Counted from the first letter of the stretch, positions 40,078-51,506 are shown. The stretch: DNA of 64,000 nucleotides from an uncultured Clostridia bacterium (GCA_947167965.1 CAMVJW010000006.1:44141-108140); one strand, 5' to 3'. The notes: generated from the sequence alone by a model not told the origin. Made by a program: numbers and translations.

Positions 40078-41664
40078 TTATTTCTTCATTTCATTTTTAA
40101 TATATTCTACTTCTTCTTCTGCATCTAATCTCATAAATAAAGGCTCGCCTTTTTCAATTACTTTAGTACCCTCTAAATTCTCATTTGTGTATATTGAATC
40201 CCATTGTTTTAATTTTGAATCAGTTATTCCTAATTGTTTAAACATATTCTTTGATGTATTTGTAACAAATGGATTTAATAAAATTGCAACTTTTCTTAAT
40301 CCCTCAATTAAATGATATATACATGATTCTAATTTTTCTTTTTCGTTTTCATCTTTTGCTAAAATCCAAGGTGATGTTTCATCTATATATTTATTTAATC
40401 TAGATATTATTGTCCAAATTTCTTGTAAAGAATTTGCAATTTCTAATTCTGTAATTTTATTTTCAAAATTTCCAATTGCATTTTTAATAAATTCTTCTAG
40501 GTCGTTATCCACAGTATTTACACAACCTGTGTAACTTGGTACTTTTCCATCAAAGTATTTATTACACATTGCAACTGTTCTATTTAGTAGATTTCCTAAA
40601 TCATTTGATAAATCTACATTATATCTTTCAACAAAACTCTCTGGTGAAAAAACTCCATCATTTGAAACTGGTAATTCTCTTAAAAGATAATATTTTGTTG
40701 CATCTAATCCATATCTATTTATCAATGTTTCAGGATATATAATATTCCCCTTTGACTTTGACATTTTCCCATCTTTCATCATAAACCAATTATGTACTAA
40801 TATTTGGTCTGGAAGTGGTATACCTAATGCCATTAAAAATATTGGCCAATAAATCAAATGAAATCTTGCTATATCTTTTCCTACTATTTGTAAAGATGCA
40901 GGCCAGAATTTTTTAAATAATTCATCATTTTCTGTTCCATATCCTAATGCTGTTATATAGTTAGTTAATGCATCTAGCCATACATATACAACATGTTTAG
41001 GGTCTTTTAATACTTTTATTCCCCAATCAAATGTAGTACGGCTTACACATAAGTCTTCTAATCCAGGCTTTATAAAGTTATTTATCATTTCTGTTTTTCT
41101 ATAATTTGGTTTTATAAAATCGGGATGCTCATCATAATATTTTAATAATCTTGGAACATATTTTTTCATGTTGAAGAAATAGCTTTCTTCTTTCATAAGT
41201 CTTACTTCTCTGCCACAGTCCGGACATTTTCCATCTATAAGTTGAGTTTGTGTAAAATATGTTTCACAAGGTACACAATACCATCCTTCATATTCACCTT
41301 TGTATATATCTCCTTGATCCATTAATCTATCAAATATTTTTTGTACTTGTATTTCATGTCTTGGCTCTGTGGTACGAATAAAGTCATCATAATTTATATC
41401 CATTGTTTTCCACAATTTTTTCGCATAATCAGCCATTTTGTCAACATATTCTTGTGGCTCCATATTGTTCTTTTTAGCTACTTCTTGTATTTTTTGTCCA
41501 TGTTCATCTGTTCCAGTTAACATATACGAGTCATACCCTCTTAATGTTTTATATCTTTTTAATGCATCAGCAAGCACTGTAGTATATGCTGTACCAATAT
41601 GAAATTTACCACTTGGATAATAAATTGGTGTTGTTACATAAAAACTTTTACTCATTCCTATCAC
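40078..41664 (-). CDS. metG: methionyl-tRNA synthetase
   Basis: YYPSGKFHIGTAYTTVLADALKRYK; GTDEHGQKI; CPDCGREV zinc knuckle; KMSKSKGN. Confidence 0.98.
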   Translation of the reverse strand: MIGMSKSFYVTTPIYYPSGKFHIGTAYTTVLADALKRYKTLRGYDSYMLTGTDEHGQKIQEVAKKNNMEPQEYVDKMADYAKKLWKTMDINYDDFIRTTEPRHEIQVQKIFDRLMDQGDIYKGEYEGWYCVPCETYFTQTQLIDGKCPDCGREVRLMKEESYFFNMKKYVPRLLKYYDEHPDFIKPNYRKTEMINNFIKPGLEDLCVSRTTFDWGIKVLKDPKHVVYVWLDALTNYITALGYGTENDELFKKFWPASLQIVGKDIARFHLIYWPIFLMALGIPLPDQILVHNWFMMKDGKMSKSKGNIIYPETLINRYGLDATKYYLLRELPVSNDGVFSPESFVERYNVDLSNDLGNLLNRTVAMCNKYFDGKVPSYTGCVNTVDNDLEEFIKNAIGNFENKITELEIANSLQEIWTIISRLNKYIDETSPWILAKDENEKEKLESCIYHLIEGLRKVAILLNPFVTNTSKNMFKQLGITDSKLKQWDSIYTNENLEGTKVIEKGEPLFMRLDAEEEVEYIKNEMKK

Positions 41665-41757
41665 ATCCTTCTCTAAAATCTACAAAATATGCCCTCATTA
41701 TAATACAAATTACATAAAATATCAATTCTTAAAGTAGATTTTGTTAAATTTAAAATT

Positions 41758-41820
41758 CGGGACTGTCCCGTTTTTGAAATAGACCTGTCCCGTTTTCAAA
41801 ACGGGACTGTCCCCAAATTA
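41758..41820 (+). repeat. R5: intergenic TGTCCC palindromic repeat; its last TTA is the spoIIE stop codon
   Basis: cgggactgtcccgtttttgaaatagacctgtcccgttttcaaaacgggactgtccccaaatta. Confidence 0.95.
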
Positions 41821-44253
41821 AAATTTTTTAATTATTCTTCCTACAATAATTGTCATATCATCTTTTACTTTTCCATAATTATTGTCTTTTGCTTCATTTA
41901 TTATTATGTCTGCTATTTTTTGAGAATTGTTTATTTCTATATCTTCTAATAAATATTTAAGCCATAATTCCTTGTTTTTGAATTCTACATTAGCATCTAA
42001 AATCCCATCACTTACCATAACAAAAATATCATTGTTTTCTATATCTTTATCAAATACATCTGTATTTGTATCATTTATAACTCCTGCTGGTAATGTAAGT
42101 GATTTTATTATTTGTATCTTTTTATTATTTTTTATGTATGTTGGGCATGCTCCATTTTTAATAAATTCTATATTTCCCTTATATAAATCCACAATTGCTA
42201 TATCTAGTGTTGAGAAAACTTCGTCAGAAACATTTAGTAAATTTGAGTTTATTAAATCTACTGATATATCTTTTTCAAAGCCAGAGTTTAGTAATCTTTT
42301 TAACATTGAAATTACTATCTGGCTACTTTTTCTTGCTTCTGGTCCAGATCCCATTCCATCACTTATTGCAATTAAGTATTTACCATCTTCTAATTTTGTT
42401 TGAACTATGCTATCTCCAGATACAGTCATTCCATCTTTTAATGCTTTTGCTTGTCCTAATTCTAATATGTATTTATCATCTGAAATTATTTCAAATTTTA
42501 TAGTGTTTTCATTCAATAATTCTTCTCTATTTTTTATAATTTGAGGTTCTTTTAGTACTTTTTTAAATACATTTAAAATAGTTTTTTCTAACTTTTTATC
42601 AAAATTTTCTTCTATAAATAAAGTTGACCTATATCTATCATTTTCTTTTTTTAGAATTTGAATATCTTGTACTAAAATTTCTTTTTGTTTTAAAAGAAGA
42701 GTTATTTCTTCTTTTATATCTTGATTTTGTTCTTTGCTATCTATTTTCTCATTCATATCATCTGCAATTTCTAAAATTACTTTAGATACATTATTAAGCT
42801 GATTTTCGAAATTCTTTTTTTCTTCTTTTAATCTTTCTCCCCATATAAAGTTCATCTTACTTACTCTGTATGATGAATTTATAATATTTACCATTTTTTC
42901 TATATCTCTATTAATCTGTTTTTCATCTTGGTCAAATCCAACCATATAATTATTGTTTTTAGCACATATATTTAACAAATCTTTTTCTTTTATGAATTGT
43001 TTTTCTAAAAGTAAAGAGAAAATATCATCAACAATTTGACCTTCTGTATCTTCTAATGTTTCGTATAGTACATTTTCTTTATAATAGTCAATATTATTTA
43101 ATAATTCCATAATAAATTTTTGCTTGTTTTTTTCTCTGATATCTTCTTCTGTTATTTCTGTTACTGCAGCATTTTTATATGTATCAGCCATTTCTTTTAC
43201 TGTTTTAGAAACAACATTTAATTTGTTTATCGTATCTTTACTTTGATTTAGTCCTCTAATAACTCCATCAGGTAAAAACTTTTTATTTCCTACTAAATCT
43301 TCAAATTTTAGATTTATATTTTTAGGTACAACAAGTAAAGCAACTCCAGCAATTAGTATTTCTTTAAATAGAATAACATTTATTGCCATTCCACTTGCAA
43401 CATAAGATAAAATAATATTCCCTAAAATAAATCCTAAAATTACCCCTATTCTTCCAAATTTATTTAATACCCCTGCTATCATTCCGGAAATAGCATAAGC
43501 TGCAACTACATAAGGCTCGTTATTTGCAATTATTCCAAGTGCAACACCTATTGTCACTCCTGATGTTGTTCCTACTAATATACCATTTTTCCAACCAAGT
43601 ACCATTACAATAAATATAGATAGTACATTTCTTATTGAAAAGCCCCATAAGCTTAAATCTCCAAAACTACATACAGCTATTGCAAGCATTAAACCTGCTC
43701 CAATTAACTCTTCTGTTGTAAATGCCATTTTTTGATTGAAGTTTATAATTACTGAAATTGAATTTACAAATATTTTATAAAATATAACTACCATTATTGC
43801 TAAAGAAATAGCAACTAATATATCATATATTAAAAATTGATGTATAAATATTTTTATGATTCCAATTGCCAATGTCGATATAAATATTCTTTTTGCTAAA
43901 AATAATTTTTCATTTTTTGTTATATCATTATATCTAGGCTCTTTTACAAATAAAATTGCAAAAAACACTAAAAATATAAGTATATACTCTACTCCTCCAC
44001 TTATTCCACTTTTTAATATATTTCCTATTAAACCTATTATTATTACACCTATAATTGGAATCTCATAAGCAATGGCTGCTGTTACTATTGCTATACTAAA
44101 TGGAGATACTGAATATCCTATATTTATATATGACAACATAAATGTCACTATATATAAAACTATATATTTTATGGAAAATATATTGGCAAATATATATTTT
44201 TTATTGCCGATTTCTTCTTTTGTTTTTTCTGTTTCATTTAAATTTTGAAACAT
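41818..44253 (-). CDS. spoIIE: stage II sporulation protein E
   Basis: N-terminal multi-TM region; PP2C-type domain ISDGMGSGPEARKSS, GACPTYIKNNKK, VMVSDGILDA. Confidence 0.93.
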   Translation of the reverse strand: MFQNLNETEKTKEEIGNKKYIFANIFSIKYIVLYIVTFMLSYINIGYSVSPFSIAIVTAAIAYEIPIIGVIIIGLIGNILKSGISGGVEYILIFLVFFAILFVKEPRYNDITKNEKLFLAKRIFISTLAIGIIKIFIHQFLIYDILVAISLAIMVVIFYKIFVNSISVIINFNQKMAFTTEELIGAGLMLAIAVCSFGDLSLWGFSIRNVLSIFIVMVLGWKNGILVGTTSGVTIGVALGIIANNEPYVVAAYAISGMIAGVLNKFGRIGVILGFILGNIILSYVASGMAINVILFKEILIAGVALLVVPKNINLKFEDLVGNKKFLPDGVIRGLNQSKDTINKLNVVSKTVKEMADTYKNAAVTEITEEDIREKNKQKFIMELLNNIDYYKENVLYETLEDTEGQIVDDIFSLLLEKQFIKEKDLLNICAKNNNYMVGFDQDEKQINRDIEKMVNIINSSYRVSKMNFIWGERLKEEKKNFENQLNNVSKVILEIADDMNEKIDSKEQNQDIKEEITLLLKQKEILVQDIQILKKENDRYRSTLFIEENFDKKLEKTILNVFKKVLKEPQIIKNREELLNENTIKFEIISDDKYILELGQAKALKDGMTVSGDSIVQTKLEDGKYLIAISDGMGSGPEARKSSQIVISMLKRLLNSGFEKDISVDLINSNLLNVSDEVFSTLDIAIVDLYKGNIEFIKNGACPTYIKNNKKIQIIKSLTLPAGVINDTNTDVFDKDIENNDIFVMVSDGILDANVEFKNKELWLKYLLEDIEINNSQKIADIIINEAKDNNYGKVKDDMTIIVGRIIKKF

Positions 44254-44551
44254 CTATATCACCTCTTCTTTTTTTAATAACATTTTACTACTTGTCCTTA
44301 GCTTTTTTTGTCTTTTTTAGTATGCTAGTTAAAAAAAGTTTTCTACATATATTTCCTTTTTTATACTACCTTCCTTCTTCTCTTTAGTTTTATGACACTT
44401 ATTTTATTACAGATTGTTGAAAAATACAATATTTTTGTAGATTTTTTTATATCAAAAATATTTTTTATATTCAAAGTAAACAAAAAAGAATGCCTTTTTT
44501 ATCCAAAATATAAAAATTTGAATAAAAAAGCATTCGAAATTCACTATTTTT

Positions 44552-45502
44552 TTAACTAAAACTTGATATTTTATTTTTTATTTTGTTCAATACTTTTTTA
44601 GTTTCTTCAATTGTTATTTTGTATTCATCTTTAAAAACATATTTATTCTGCATTAATTCAAATGCCTTTAAAATCTCTTCATTAAACTCTAAATTAAAAA
44701 TTTCAAAATCTGTAATTCGAATATTTTTATCCATTCCACCTTTTCTATAGTTTTCCTCTTCTCGGTTATATTTCACAATTTCTTTAAATTCTTCCATATT
44801 ATTCAAAAAAGATTGTATTCTTTTAGTACTAAATAATATTATTAAATCATATAAATGCTTTGTTAAATCAATATACATTTTTCTTTTGTAATAAAACTCT
44901 GCAGCAAATATTTTATCCGTAAAAATTCTTTCTAATTTTTGAACTTTTATTTTAAATGGTATTAAATCAAACTCTTTTGCTAAAACAATTTTTTCACTTT
45001 GTGTAGCATATTTATATACAATTGGTTCTATTATATATTCTTCGATTGGTTCACTAACAGTAAATGATGTAGCTTCAACTTGTATTTCTCCAGCCCTATG
45101 AAGTTGATTTTCTTCATTTTTAAACATAGTATTATATTTATAATACGCAGTTACACTTTGCTTAACATCTTTTGTTTTTTCTTTTTGTAATTCTAACCCT
45201 GGAATTTTATAGCCAAGAGCAGATTTCTTTAGTCTCGTTTTATTACTATTATTAGATGCTTCTTTAACTACCTCTACTGTTAAATCAATATCTTCTGAAA
45301 ATCTATTCATTTTATTTAAAATTTTATATACAGCTGTTCCTCCTTTAAAATAAGCTTTTAAATACTCTTGATTATTTGCTAATTCTTTTAAAACAGTACA
45401 AACATAATAATCTTTCTCTATTATGTCTGCATCAATATTTATTTTTTTACTCATATCATCTATAAACTTTTTAAAAATTTCGTTGTTTAGGTGAAAATAC
45501 AC
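44552..45502 (-). CDS. AbiEii/AbiGii-type nucleotidyltransferase toxin
   Basis: IEKDYYVCTVLKEL, YFKGGTAVYKILNKMNRFSEDIDLTVE. Confidence 0.88.
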   Translation of the reverse strand: MYFHLNNEIFKKFIDDMSKKINIDADIIEKDYYVCTVLKELANNQEYLKAYFKGGTAVYKILNKMNRFSEDIDLTVEVVKEASNNSNKTRLKKSALGYKIPGLELQKEKTKDVKQSVTAYYKYNTMFKNEENQLHRAGEIQVEATSFTVSEPIEEYIIEPIVYKYATQSEKIVLAKEFDLIPFKIKVQKLERIFTDKIFAAEFYYKRKMYIDLTKHLYDLIILFSTKRIQSFLNNMEEFKEIVKYNREEENYRKGGMDKNIRITDFEIFNLEFNEEILKAFELMQNKYVFKDEYKITIEETKKVLNKIKNKISSFS

Positions 45503-45513
45503 TATTTAACCTC

Positions 45514-46167
45514 CTATCTTGCTAAAACTAATAGCTTATTTAATACATTTTTGCTATTTGTTTCTCTAATGTATTTTAAAATTTTTTCAAAATCTAATTT
45601 ACATTCTTCTATAATGCTATATAAAATTTCGTTTGCATTTTCTGCTTCAATATAAATATTATCTCTGTTCTCTAATATATCAATAAATTGTAAATATCTA
45701 TAATTTTCATTTGTTATTTTTATCTTAGGCTTTGTAATATAAGTTCTTAACCTTTTATCATATTGTTTATGATATTTACATTCATTTGTTACTATATCTG
45801 TTACATTTGGTACTAGTGTTGTTAATCCTAACATATTAAATAATTTTGCTCCTATTATATATCCCTTTATATTTCCATCTCTATCCTCTAAGTATTTCAA
45901 TTTTCTTAATTTACTTGTATCTAACCCCATTTCGCCAAAAATAGTATATATTGGCTTATAATAGACTCCTTTATATTCTGCTTTAATAATTCCTTCATTT
46001 TTAAGTCTGTTTAAAATAACATTTATATTTTTTTTAACACTTTCTACTTCTTCGTATTTACATTTTTCTATTACATATTTTTTTATATCTTCTATAAATA
46101 TAGGTTCATCTTTAGGATAGCCTTCTATATACTCTAAAACAGTTTTACAAATATTCATATAGTTCAC
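45514..46167 (-). CDS. AbiEi/DUF6088-type antitoxin
   Basis: Upstream of and adjacent to the AbiEii-type gene; N-terminal wHTH-like region with NRLKNEGIIKAEYKGVYYKP. Confidence 0.8.
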   Translation of the reverse strand: MNYMNICKTVLEYIEGYPKDEPIFIEDIKKYVIEKCKYEEVESVKKNINVILNRLKNEGIIKAEYKGVYYKPIYTIFGEMGLDTSKLRKLKYLEDRDGNIKGYIIGAKLFNMLGLTTLVPNVTDIVTNECKYHKQYDKRLRTYITKPKIKITNENYRYLQFIDILENRDNIYIEAENANEILYSIIEECKLDFEKILKYIRETNSKNVLNKLLVLAR

Positions 46168-46263
46168 CTCTTTTGTTATTTTTTTGTATTTTAATTATAT
46201 AATATTTACTTTATAATAACATTATATTCTTTTTTTTTATTATTGTCAAATTTTAGTGCGAAA

Positions 46264-46292
46264 AAAAGCTCCGAAAAGGAGCTTTTTTTTAT
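46264..46292. terminator. bidirectional-looking terminator
   Basis: aaaaaaagctccgaaaaggagctttttttt. Confidence 0.85.
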
Positions 46293-46349
46293 ATAAGAAT
46301 TCTTAAAATAGTGAATATTTCCTATTTTAGCTATATGTACATAAATTGA

Positions 46350-46805
46350 TTATTCTTCCAAAATTCTTCCTTCTTTATAGCACCAATAGATATAATCCGG
46401 ATTTTCATAGTACATACTACTATTGTAATCATCAATTTTTAATATAATCCATGATGAAAGCACTTCTACTAAAGTATTTATGTATTCATTTTGGTTATCA
46501 TTTATACTAATTATTAAATGTTGATAAACTCTTCCAATATCCCAATATGATGGTACACTATATTTACATTTTGAAATAATATCATACTTTCCCTCTTCAA
46601 TACCAAATTTATGTATTAATTCGTAACATACTTTTTCAATATTTTCAGAATGATATACATCTGCTAAATCATATATTTTTTGAAGTGTGTCTGTCCCAAT
46701 TTTTTCAACAATATACTTTTTAGTATTATTAGTTTTTCTTGCAATATATTCAATTAAGCTACAAGCAAAAAACAAATCATTCTTTTTTTGAGGTTCTCCT
46801 TGCAT
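46350..46805 (-). CDS. small accessory protein (possibly DUF3791-like)
   Basis: 151-aa ORF: SLIEYIARKTNNTKKYIVEKIG..LQKIYDLADVYHSENIEKVCYELI; family assignment from memory only. Confidence 0.5.
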   Translation of the reverse strand: MQGEPQKKNDLFFACSLIEYIARKTNNTKKYIVEKIGTDTLQKIYDLADVYHSENIEKVCYELIHKFGIEEGKYDIISKCKYSVPSYWDIGRVYQHLIISINDNQNEYINTLVEVLSSWIILKIDDYNSSMYYENPDYIYWCYKEGRILEE

Positions 46806-47050
46806 TTAGAATTCCTCTTGATTTTACAGCTCCTACTAATTGGTAGAATTTACCTAATTTTCTTAATGCAATAAATCTTTTATACTTTTTATCTCAACTA
46901 TCTTCAATTATCATAATTAATACATTATTTACTGATTGCTCACTTACATTTGACTCTAATGGTATTTCCTATTTCTATATTATTAAAATAATTTTCTAAT
47001 GCTCTTTTTTACTTCAATTTAACCTTGATTTTTTGTTGATATTAATATTT

Positions 47051-47635
47051 TCATTTAGTATCTATCTCATTTAAGTATCTATATATTTCTCCCCAATTAT
47101 ATAATACTTTAATGTACTCATTTTCTTCTAAATCGTATGATGGTGCATCTTTTAAATATATTGTTTTTATTTTCTTATTAGCTATACTTTCACATTTTTT
47201 ATAGAAATCATCAATCATAATATCTATATTTTCTTTTATACATACATCATCTTTATTCTCGGTAGCCCAATAATATTTATCAAAAATATCCATTTCAGAT
47301 TGTTTTAATCTTTCCTCAGTTATTTTTATCATATCCTTATTTATACCACCTCTAGCTGTAATTAGTATTAAACTATGTCCATCTTGCTTCAATAACTTTA
47401 AAACTCTTTTTACTCCTGGCATATAATTTGATTCTAATATAATTTGTTTATGATATTTATTTAAAAATCCTTCTGTTTCTTTTTTTGTCCATTTAAATCT
47501 ATTTTCAAATCTTAATTCTTTATTATTCAATTTGCTATTTTGTTTTAAATCTATCATATCATATAGCTCTGAATACACTCTTAATTCTTTTTCGGAATCA
47601 AATATTACTCCATCTAAATCTATTCCTATTTTCAT
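47051..47635 (-). CDS. HAD-superfamily hydrolase (5'-nucleotidase-like)
   Basis: MKIGIDLDGVIFDSE; LILITARG; IDIMIDDF. Confidence 0.8.
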   Translation of the reverse strand: MKIGIDLDGVIFDSEKELRVYSELYDMIDLKQNSKLNNKELRFENRFKWTKKETEGFLNKYHKQIILESNYMPGVKRVLKLLKQDGHSLILITARGGINKDMIKITEERLKQSEMDIFDKYYWATENKDDVCIKENIDIMIDDFYKKCESIANKKIKTIYLKDAPSYDLEENEYIKVLYNWGEIYRYLNEIDTK

Positions 47636-47801
47636 AAATAATTCTCCTTCATAATATTTTGTCTTATATATTTAAATAACTTCTTATATTCATCTTCATG
47701 TATTAATAATCCTTCTATTCTTTCTTCCACAATTTTTTCTAATTTGCCATACTTTTTAAGTTAATAAAATTTTAACGTAAAGTGTTCAAAATGGTTTTGG
47801 A

Positions 47802-50800
47802 CTATTTCTCAATAACCCCTAAATATGTTGAATAAATATAAATTCTATCCACTTTTTTATTTAGTGCATTTTCTAAAGCTTGCTTATATAAAAGCATTTG
47901 AGGCATATGTCTTTCTCTTAATATTTGTTCATCTCCTTCTTGAACATAATCTGTTTTATAATCTAATAATACTAATTTATCATCTTTATCTATATAATAT
48001 AAATCTATAATACCTTGTACAAGGATATTTTCGTCTGCTGAAACCTCCATTACATCTTTTGCAGGAACATTTATATAAAATGGTTCTTCTTTATGATATT
48101 CTTTTGCATATTTTAATTCTTCCCATACTGTAGATTTAGTAAATTTTAGTATTATATTTGGATTTATTGCTTGTTTTTCTTTTTCAGAAATAATTCCTTT
48201 TACTCTTAAATCCTCAATCATTTCTTTAATCATATCTAAATTATATTCTTTTGAAAAATCTAAGTTTTTCATACATAAATGTATTAAAGTACCTTTTTTT
48301 GCAGGGGTAATTTTTTCTTCTTCTGTACCAATTATAAATCTTGGCTTCAGAAGTTCTAAATCCACAGGCTCTTCATTAATACCGTCTACATCTTTTTCAA
48401 TTAATTCTAATGTATTTTCTTCTTCAAAACGTGATACATTTTTTAAGTAATCTATTTTCCCATGTGCAATATTTGTTACAGAATCTTTTGAAGGAATTTT
48501 ACTTAATTCTTTATATTTATAATCAAATATCAGTTTATTCTTAAGTTCTAGCAAATCTTCATTAGATATATTTTTAGAATTTTCTTCTAGATATTTTATT
48601 ATATCTATTTCCTCTTCTTCTATTGGTAAATCTTTAAGTATTTCTTTTTTTGATACTGTTTTTATATCTAATAATTCTTTTGCATTTTCTTTATTATATA
48701 AATATACTAATAAAATCCAGTCCAAATACTTTTTATAGTTTTTTAATAAACCAGAATTAATTTTATTATTTTCTTTTTGATAGATTTCTACCAATTCTTG
48801 CATCTTTTGAATGTTTTTTTCAAATTCTTTTTGAACACCTGTAATAAAGATTTTTTCTTTTGCTCTAGTTAGTGCCACATATAAAACTCTCATCTCTTCT
48901 GATAGGTTTTCTTCAAGCATTTTTTCTTTTAATGCAAGTTTTGTTAATGTATCATATTTTATTTGTTTATCATAATCTATATATTTTACACCTATTCCTA
49001 AATCTTGATGTAATAATATATCTTTGTTTAAATCCATTAGATTAAATGATGTTCCTGTACTTGCTAAAAACACTACTGGGAATTCTAATCCTTTACTTTT
49101 GTGAATACTCATTATTCTTACAACATTTTCATTTTCGCCAATTATTTTTGCAGAGCTAAAGTCTCCTGAACCCATCTTTATTTTTTCAATAAATTGGATA
49201 AAGTTAAATAATCCTTTAAATGATGCTGACTCAAATTGTTTTGCTCTTTCAAATAATATTTCTAAGTTTGCAGCTCTAAACTCTCCATTTGGCATTAAAG
49301 AAACATAGTTTAAAAAACCTGTATCTATATATATTTTCCAAATTAATTCATCTAAATCTATCTGATTGTTTAGTTCTCTATAGCTTTCTATTTTTTCTAA
49401 GAATATATCAATTTTTTCTTTTAATTCACTCTTTACTGATAATCTAGATTTTAATATTGCTGTATAAAAATCCTCATTTTGTTCTGCTAGCCTTATTTCT
49501 AATAGTTCGTCATCCGAAAACATTCCAATTGAAGAATGCATAACGTGAAATAAAGGTAAGTCTTGATATGGATTATCTATTATTTTTAATAAATCCATTA
49601 TAACTTGTATTTCATATGAGTCTAAGTATTCATTTGACGTATCTGAATATACATCTATATTTTTTTTCATTAATTCATTTTCAAATATATTTGCTTTATT
49701 TTTAGTAGAACGCATTAATATTACTATATCTTTATATAGAATATCTCTAAATTTCTTATTTTTTAAGTCATATATTTGGAATTTTTTATCTATTAGTTCT
49801 CTAATTTTATTCGCTACAAATTTTGCTTCTAATTCAACATTTTCAATTGTATCTTCTAATTCTTCTATATTTGCTGTTTCTTCAATATTTTCTATATTTT
49901 TCTCGTCTAATTCTTTTTCTGTTTCTTCTATTTCTTTTTCTGGATCAATTACATATATTTCTGTTTTTAAGTTTTGGTCATTTTCCTCATACATTGCACC
50001 TAAATTTAAGTATTCTTCTTCTGTATAATTTATGTCTCCAAGTTTAGTACTCATAATATTTTCAAATATTAAGTTTGTTAAATCTAATACATTTTTTCTA
50101 CTTCTAAAGTTTTTAAATAGTAGAATTAATAATGGTTCTTCTATATTTTTTTCTTCTATTTTTTTATAAGTATTGTATTTACTTAAAAATAGTTCTGGCA
50201 TTGCTTGACGGAATTTATATATACTTTGTTTAACATCACCTACCATAAACATATTATTTCCTCTAGATATTGATGTTAAAATATATTCTTGTACTAAGTT
50301 ACTGTCTTGGTATTCATCAATTGCAATTTCTACAAATTTTTCTTGATATTTTTTTGCAATTTGTGTTGGATTTTTTTCATCATCTACTAATATCTTTAAT
50401 GCAAAATGCTCTATATCGCTAAAGTCTACTATATTTTTTTCTTGTTTTGCTTTGTTTAATAGATTTTCAAAATCTATTATTAAGTTTTTAAGTTTTAACA
50501 GTATTTCATACATTTCTATAGAATCAATATTTGCTTGCTTTGAATTTGCTGTAAAAATCTTATCTTTAAAATTATCAAATTTCTTTTTTATTTTGTCTCT
50601 TATATCTTTTGCATTTTCTTTTTCGGGGTGTGTTATTTTTTTTGATGTAGCCCATCTTTCAAATTTTGTATTTTCTACAATTTTGTAAGATTTATCCCAG
50701 TTGTCTAAATTTAAATATAGTGTTTCTAATTGATTTATATCTGATAATATTATATTTCTATATATACTTAGTTCATCTTCTACAGATAACCTTTTTTCTT

Positions 50801-51506
50801 CTGCTTTTAGTTTTTTTATTGAGTCTTCTAATTCTTCTTTTACTTGTGTAAGTATAATTTTTCCCCATTCAGTTTCAGAAAAATCTTGATTTATGTTTTT
50901 TATATTAAATTTTTCTATTTGATTTTCTAACCATTTTATTGGAAATGGATTTGATTCTATATATGTGTATATTTTTAATACCAAGTCTTTTAGTGGTGTA
51001 TCATCTTTGTATGATGTATATGTTTGAATTAGCTTTTCAAAGTCTTTGTTGTGTTCTTCATATTTTGTTTCAAAAAGCTCTTCTAATACTTCTTGTTTTA
51101 AAAGCTCTATTTCTGCATTATCTGCTATTCTAAAATTTGGCGAAATATCTATTTCAAAAAAGTTATTTCTTATTACATCTAAACAAAATGAATCTATTGT
51201 ACATATATTTGCTTTATTGATTAAAGTTAGTTGCCTTTGCAAATGATTTAATAGTTCTTCATTACTTATTTTTTCATCATCTAATATATTATATATAGCA
51301 TTTAAGATTCTTTCTCTCATTTCTGCAGCTGCCGCATTTGTAAATGTAACAACAAGTAAAGAATCTATATCTATTTTTTCTTTTATTATTTTATTTATAA
51401 TTCTCTCAACCAATACTGCTGTTTTTCCACTTCCTGCTGCTGCTGCAACTAATATGTTGCTTTCTTTTTCATTTATTGCTTGAGTTTGTTCAATTGTCCA
51501 TTCCAT
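47802..51506 (-). CDS. addA: ATP-dependent helicase/nuclease subunit A
   Basis: TIEQTQAINEKESNILVAAAAGSGKTAVLVERI; IDEYQDSN; SIHKSKGLEFPVVFL; LLDYKTD nuclease motif. Confidence 0.96.
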   Translation of the reverse strand: MEWTIEQTQAINEKESNILVAAAAGSGKTAVLVERIINKIIKEKIDIDSLLVVTFTNAAAAEMRERILNAIYNILDDEKISNEELLNHLQRQLTLINKANICTIDSFCLDVIRNNFFEIDISPNFRIADNAEIELLKQEVLEELFETKYEEHNKDFEKLIQTYTSYKDDTPLKDLVLKIYTYIESNPFPIKWLENQIEKFNIKNINQDFSETEWGKIILTQVKEELEDSIKKLKAEEKRLSVEDELSIYRNIILSDINQLETLYLNLDNWDKSYKIVENTKFERWATSKKITHPEKENAKDIRDKIKKKFDNFKDKIFTANSKQANIDSIEMYEILLKLKNLIIDFENLLNKAKQEKNIVDFSDIEHFALKILVDDEKNPTQIAKKYQEKFVEIAIDEYQDSNLVQEYILTSISRGNNMFMVGDVKQSIYKFRQAMPELFLSKYNTYKKIEEKNIEEPLLILLFKNFRSRKNVLDLTNLIFENIMSTKLGDINYTEEEYLNLGAMYEENDQNLKTEIYVIDPEKEIEETEKELDEKNIENIEETANIEELEDTIENVELEAKFVANKIRELIDKKFQIYDLKNKKFRDILYKDIVILMRSTKNKANIFENELMKKNIDVYSDTSNEYLDSYEIQVIMDLLKIIDNPYQDLPLFHVMHSSIGMFSDDELLEIRLAEQNEDFYTAILKSRLSVKSELKEKIDIFLEKIESYRELNNQIDLDELIWKIYIDTGFLNYVSLMPNGEFRAANLEILFERAKQFESASFKGLFNFIQFIEKIKMGSGDFSSAKIIGENENVVRIMSIHKSKGLEFPVVFLASTGTSFNLMDLNKDILLHQDLGIGVKYIDYDKQIKYDTLTKLALKEKMLEENLSEEMRVLYVALTRAKEKIFITGVQKEFEKNIQKMQELVEIYQKENNKINSGLLKNYKKYLDWILLVYLYNKENAKELLDIKTVSKKEILKDLPIEEEEIDIIKYLEENSKNISNEDLLELKNKLIFDYKYKELSKIPSKDSVTNIAHGKIDYLKNVSRFEEENTLELIEKDVDGINEEPVDLELLKPRFIIGTEEEKITPAKKGTLIHLCMKNLDFSKEYNLDMIKEMIEDLRVKGIISEKEKQAINPNIILKFTKSTVWEELKYAKEYHKEEPFYINVPAKDVMEVSADENILVQGIIDLYYIDKDDKLVLLDYKTDYVQEGDEQILRERHMPQMLLYKQALENALNKKVDRIYIYSTYLGVIEK

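Noticed and set aside
46683-46705. Partial match 'gtgtctgtcccaatttttt' to the TGTCCC repeat family inside ORF 46350..46805
   Set aside because: Short match inside a coding frame, with no palindromic second arm or tandem unit.
34228-47040. UGA may be read as Trp (in-frame TGA in ..REVY*NVPF.. and ..IIEDS*DKKYKRF.. ; TGA is rare as a stop)
   Set aside because: All intact core genes use TGG for Trp, the visible tRNA-Trp has a CCA anticodon, TGA is used as a stop at 35166 and 47051, and both readthrough candidates are in decayed regions.
47640-47790. Reading frame KKYGKLEKIVEERIEGLLIHEDEYKKLFKYIRQNIMKENYL between addA and the HAD gene
   Set aside because: No start codon and no recognisable family; possibly a gene remnant but not supportable as a CDS.
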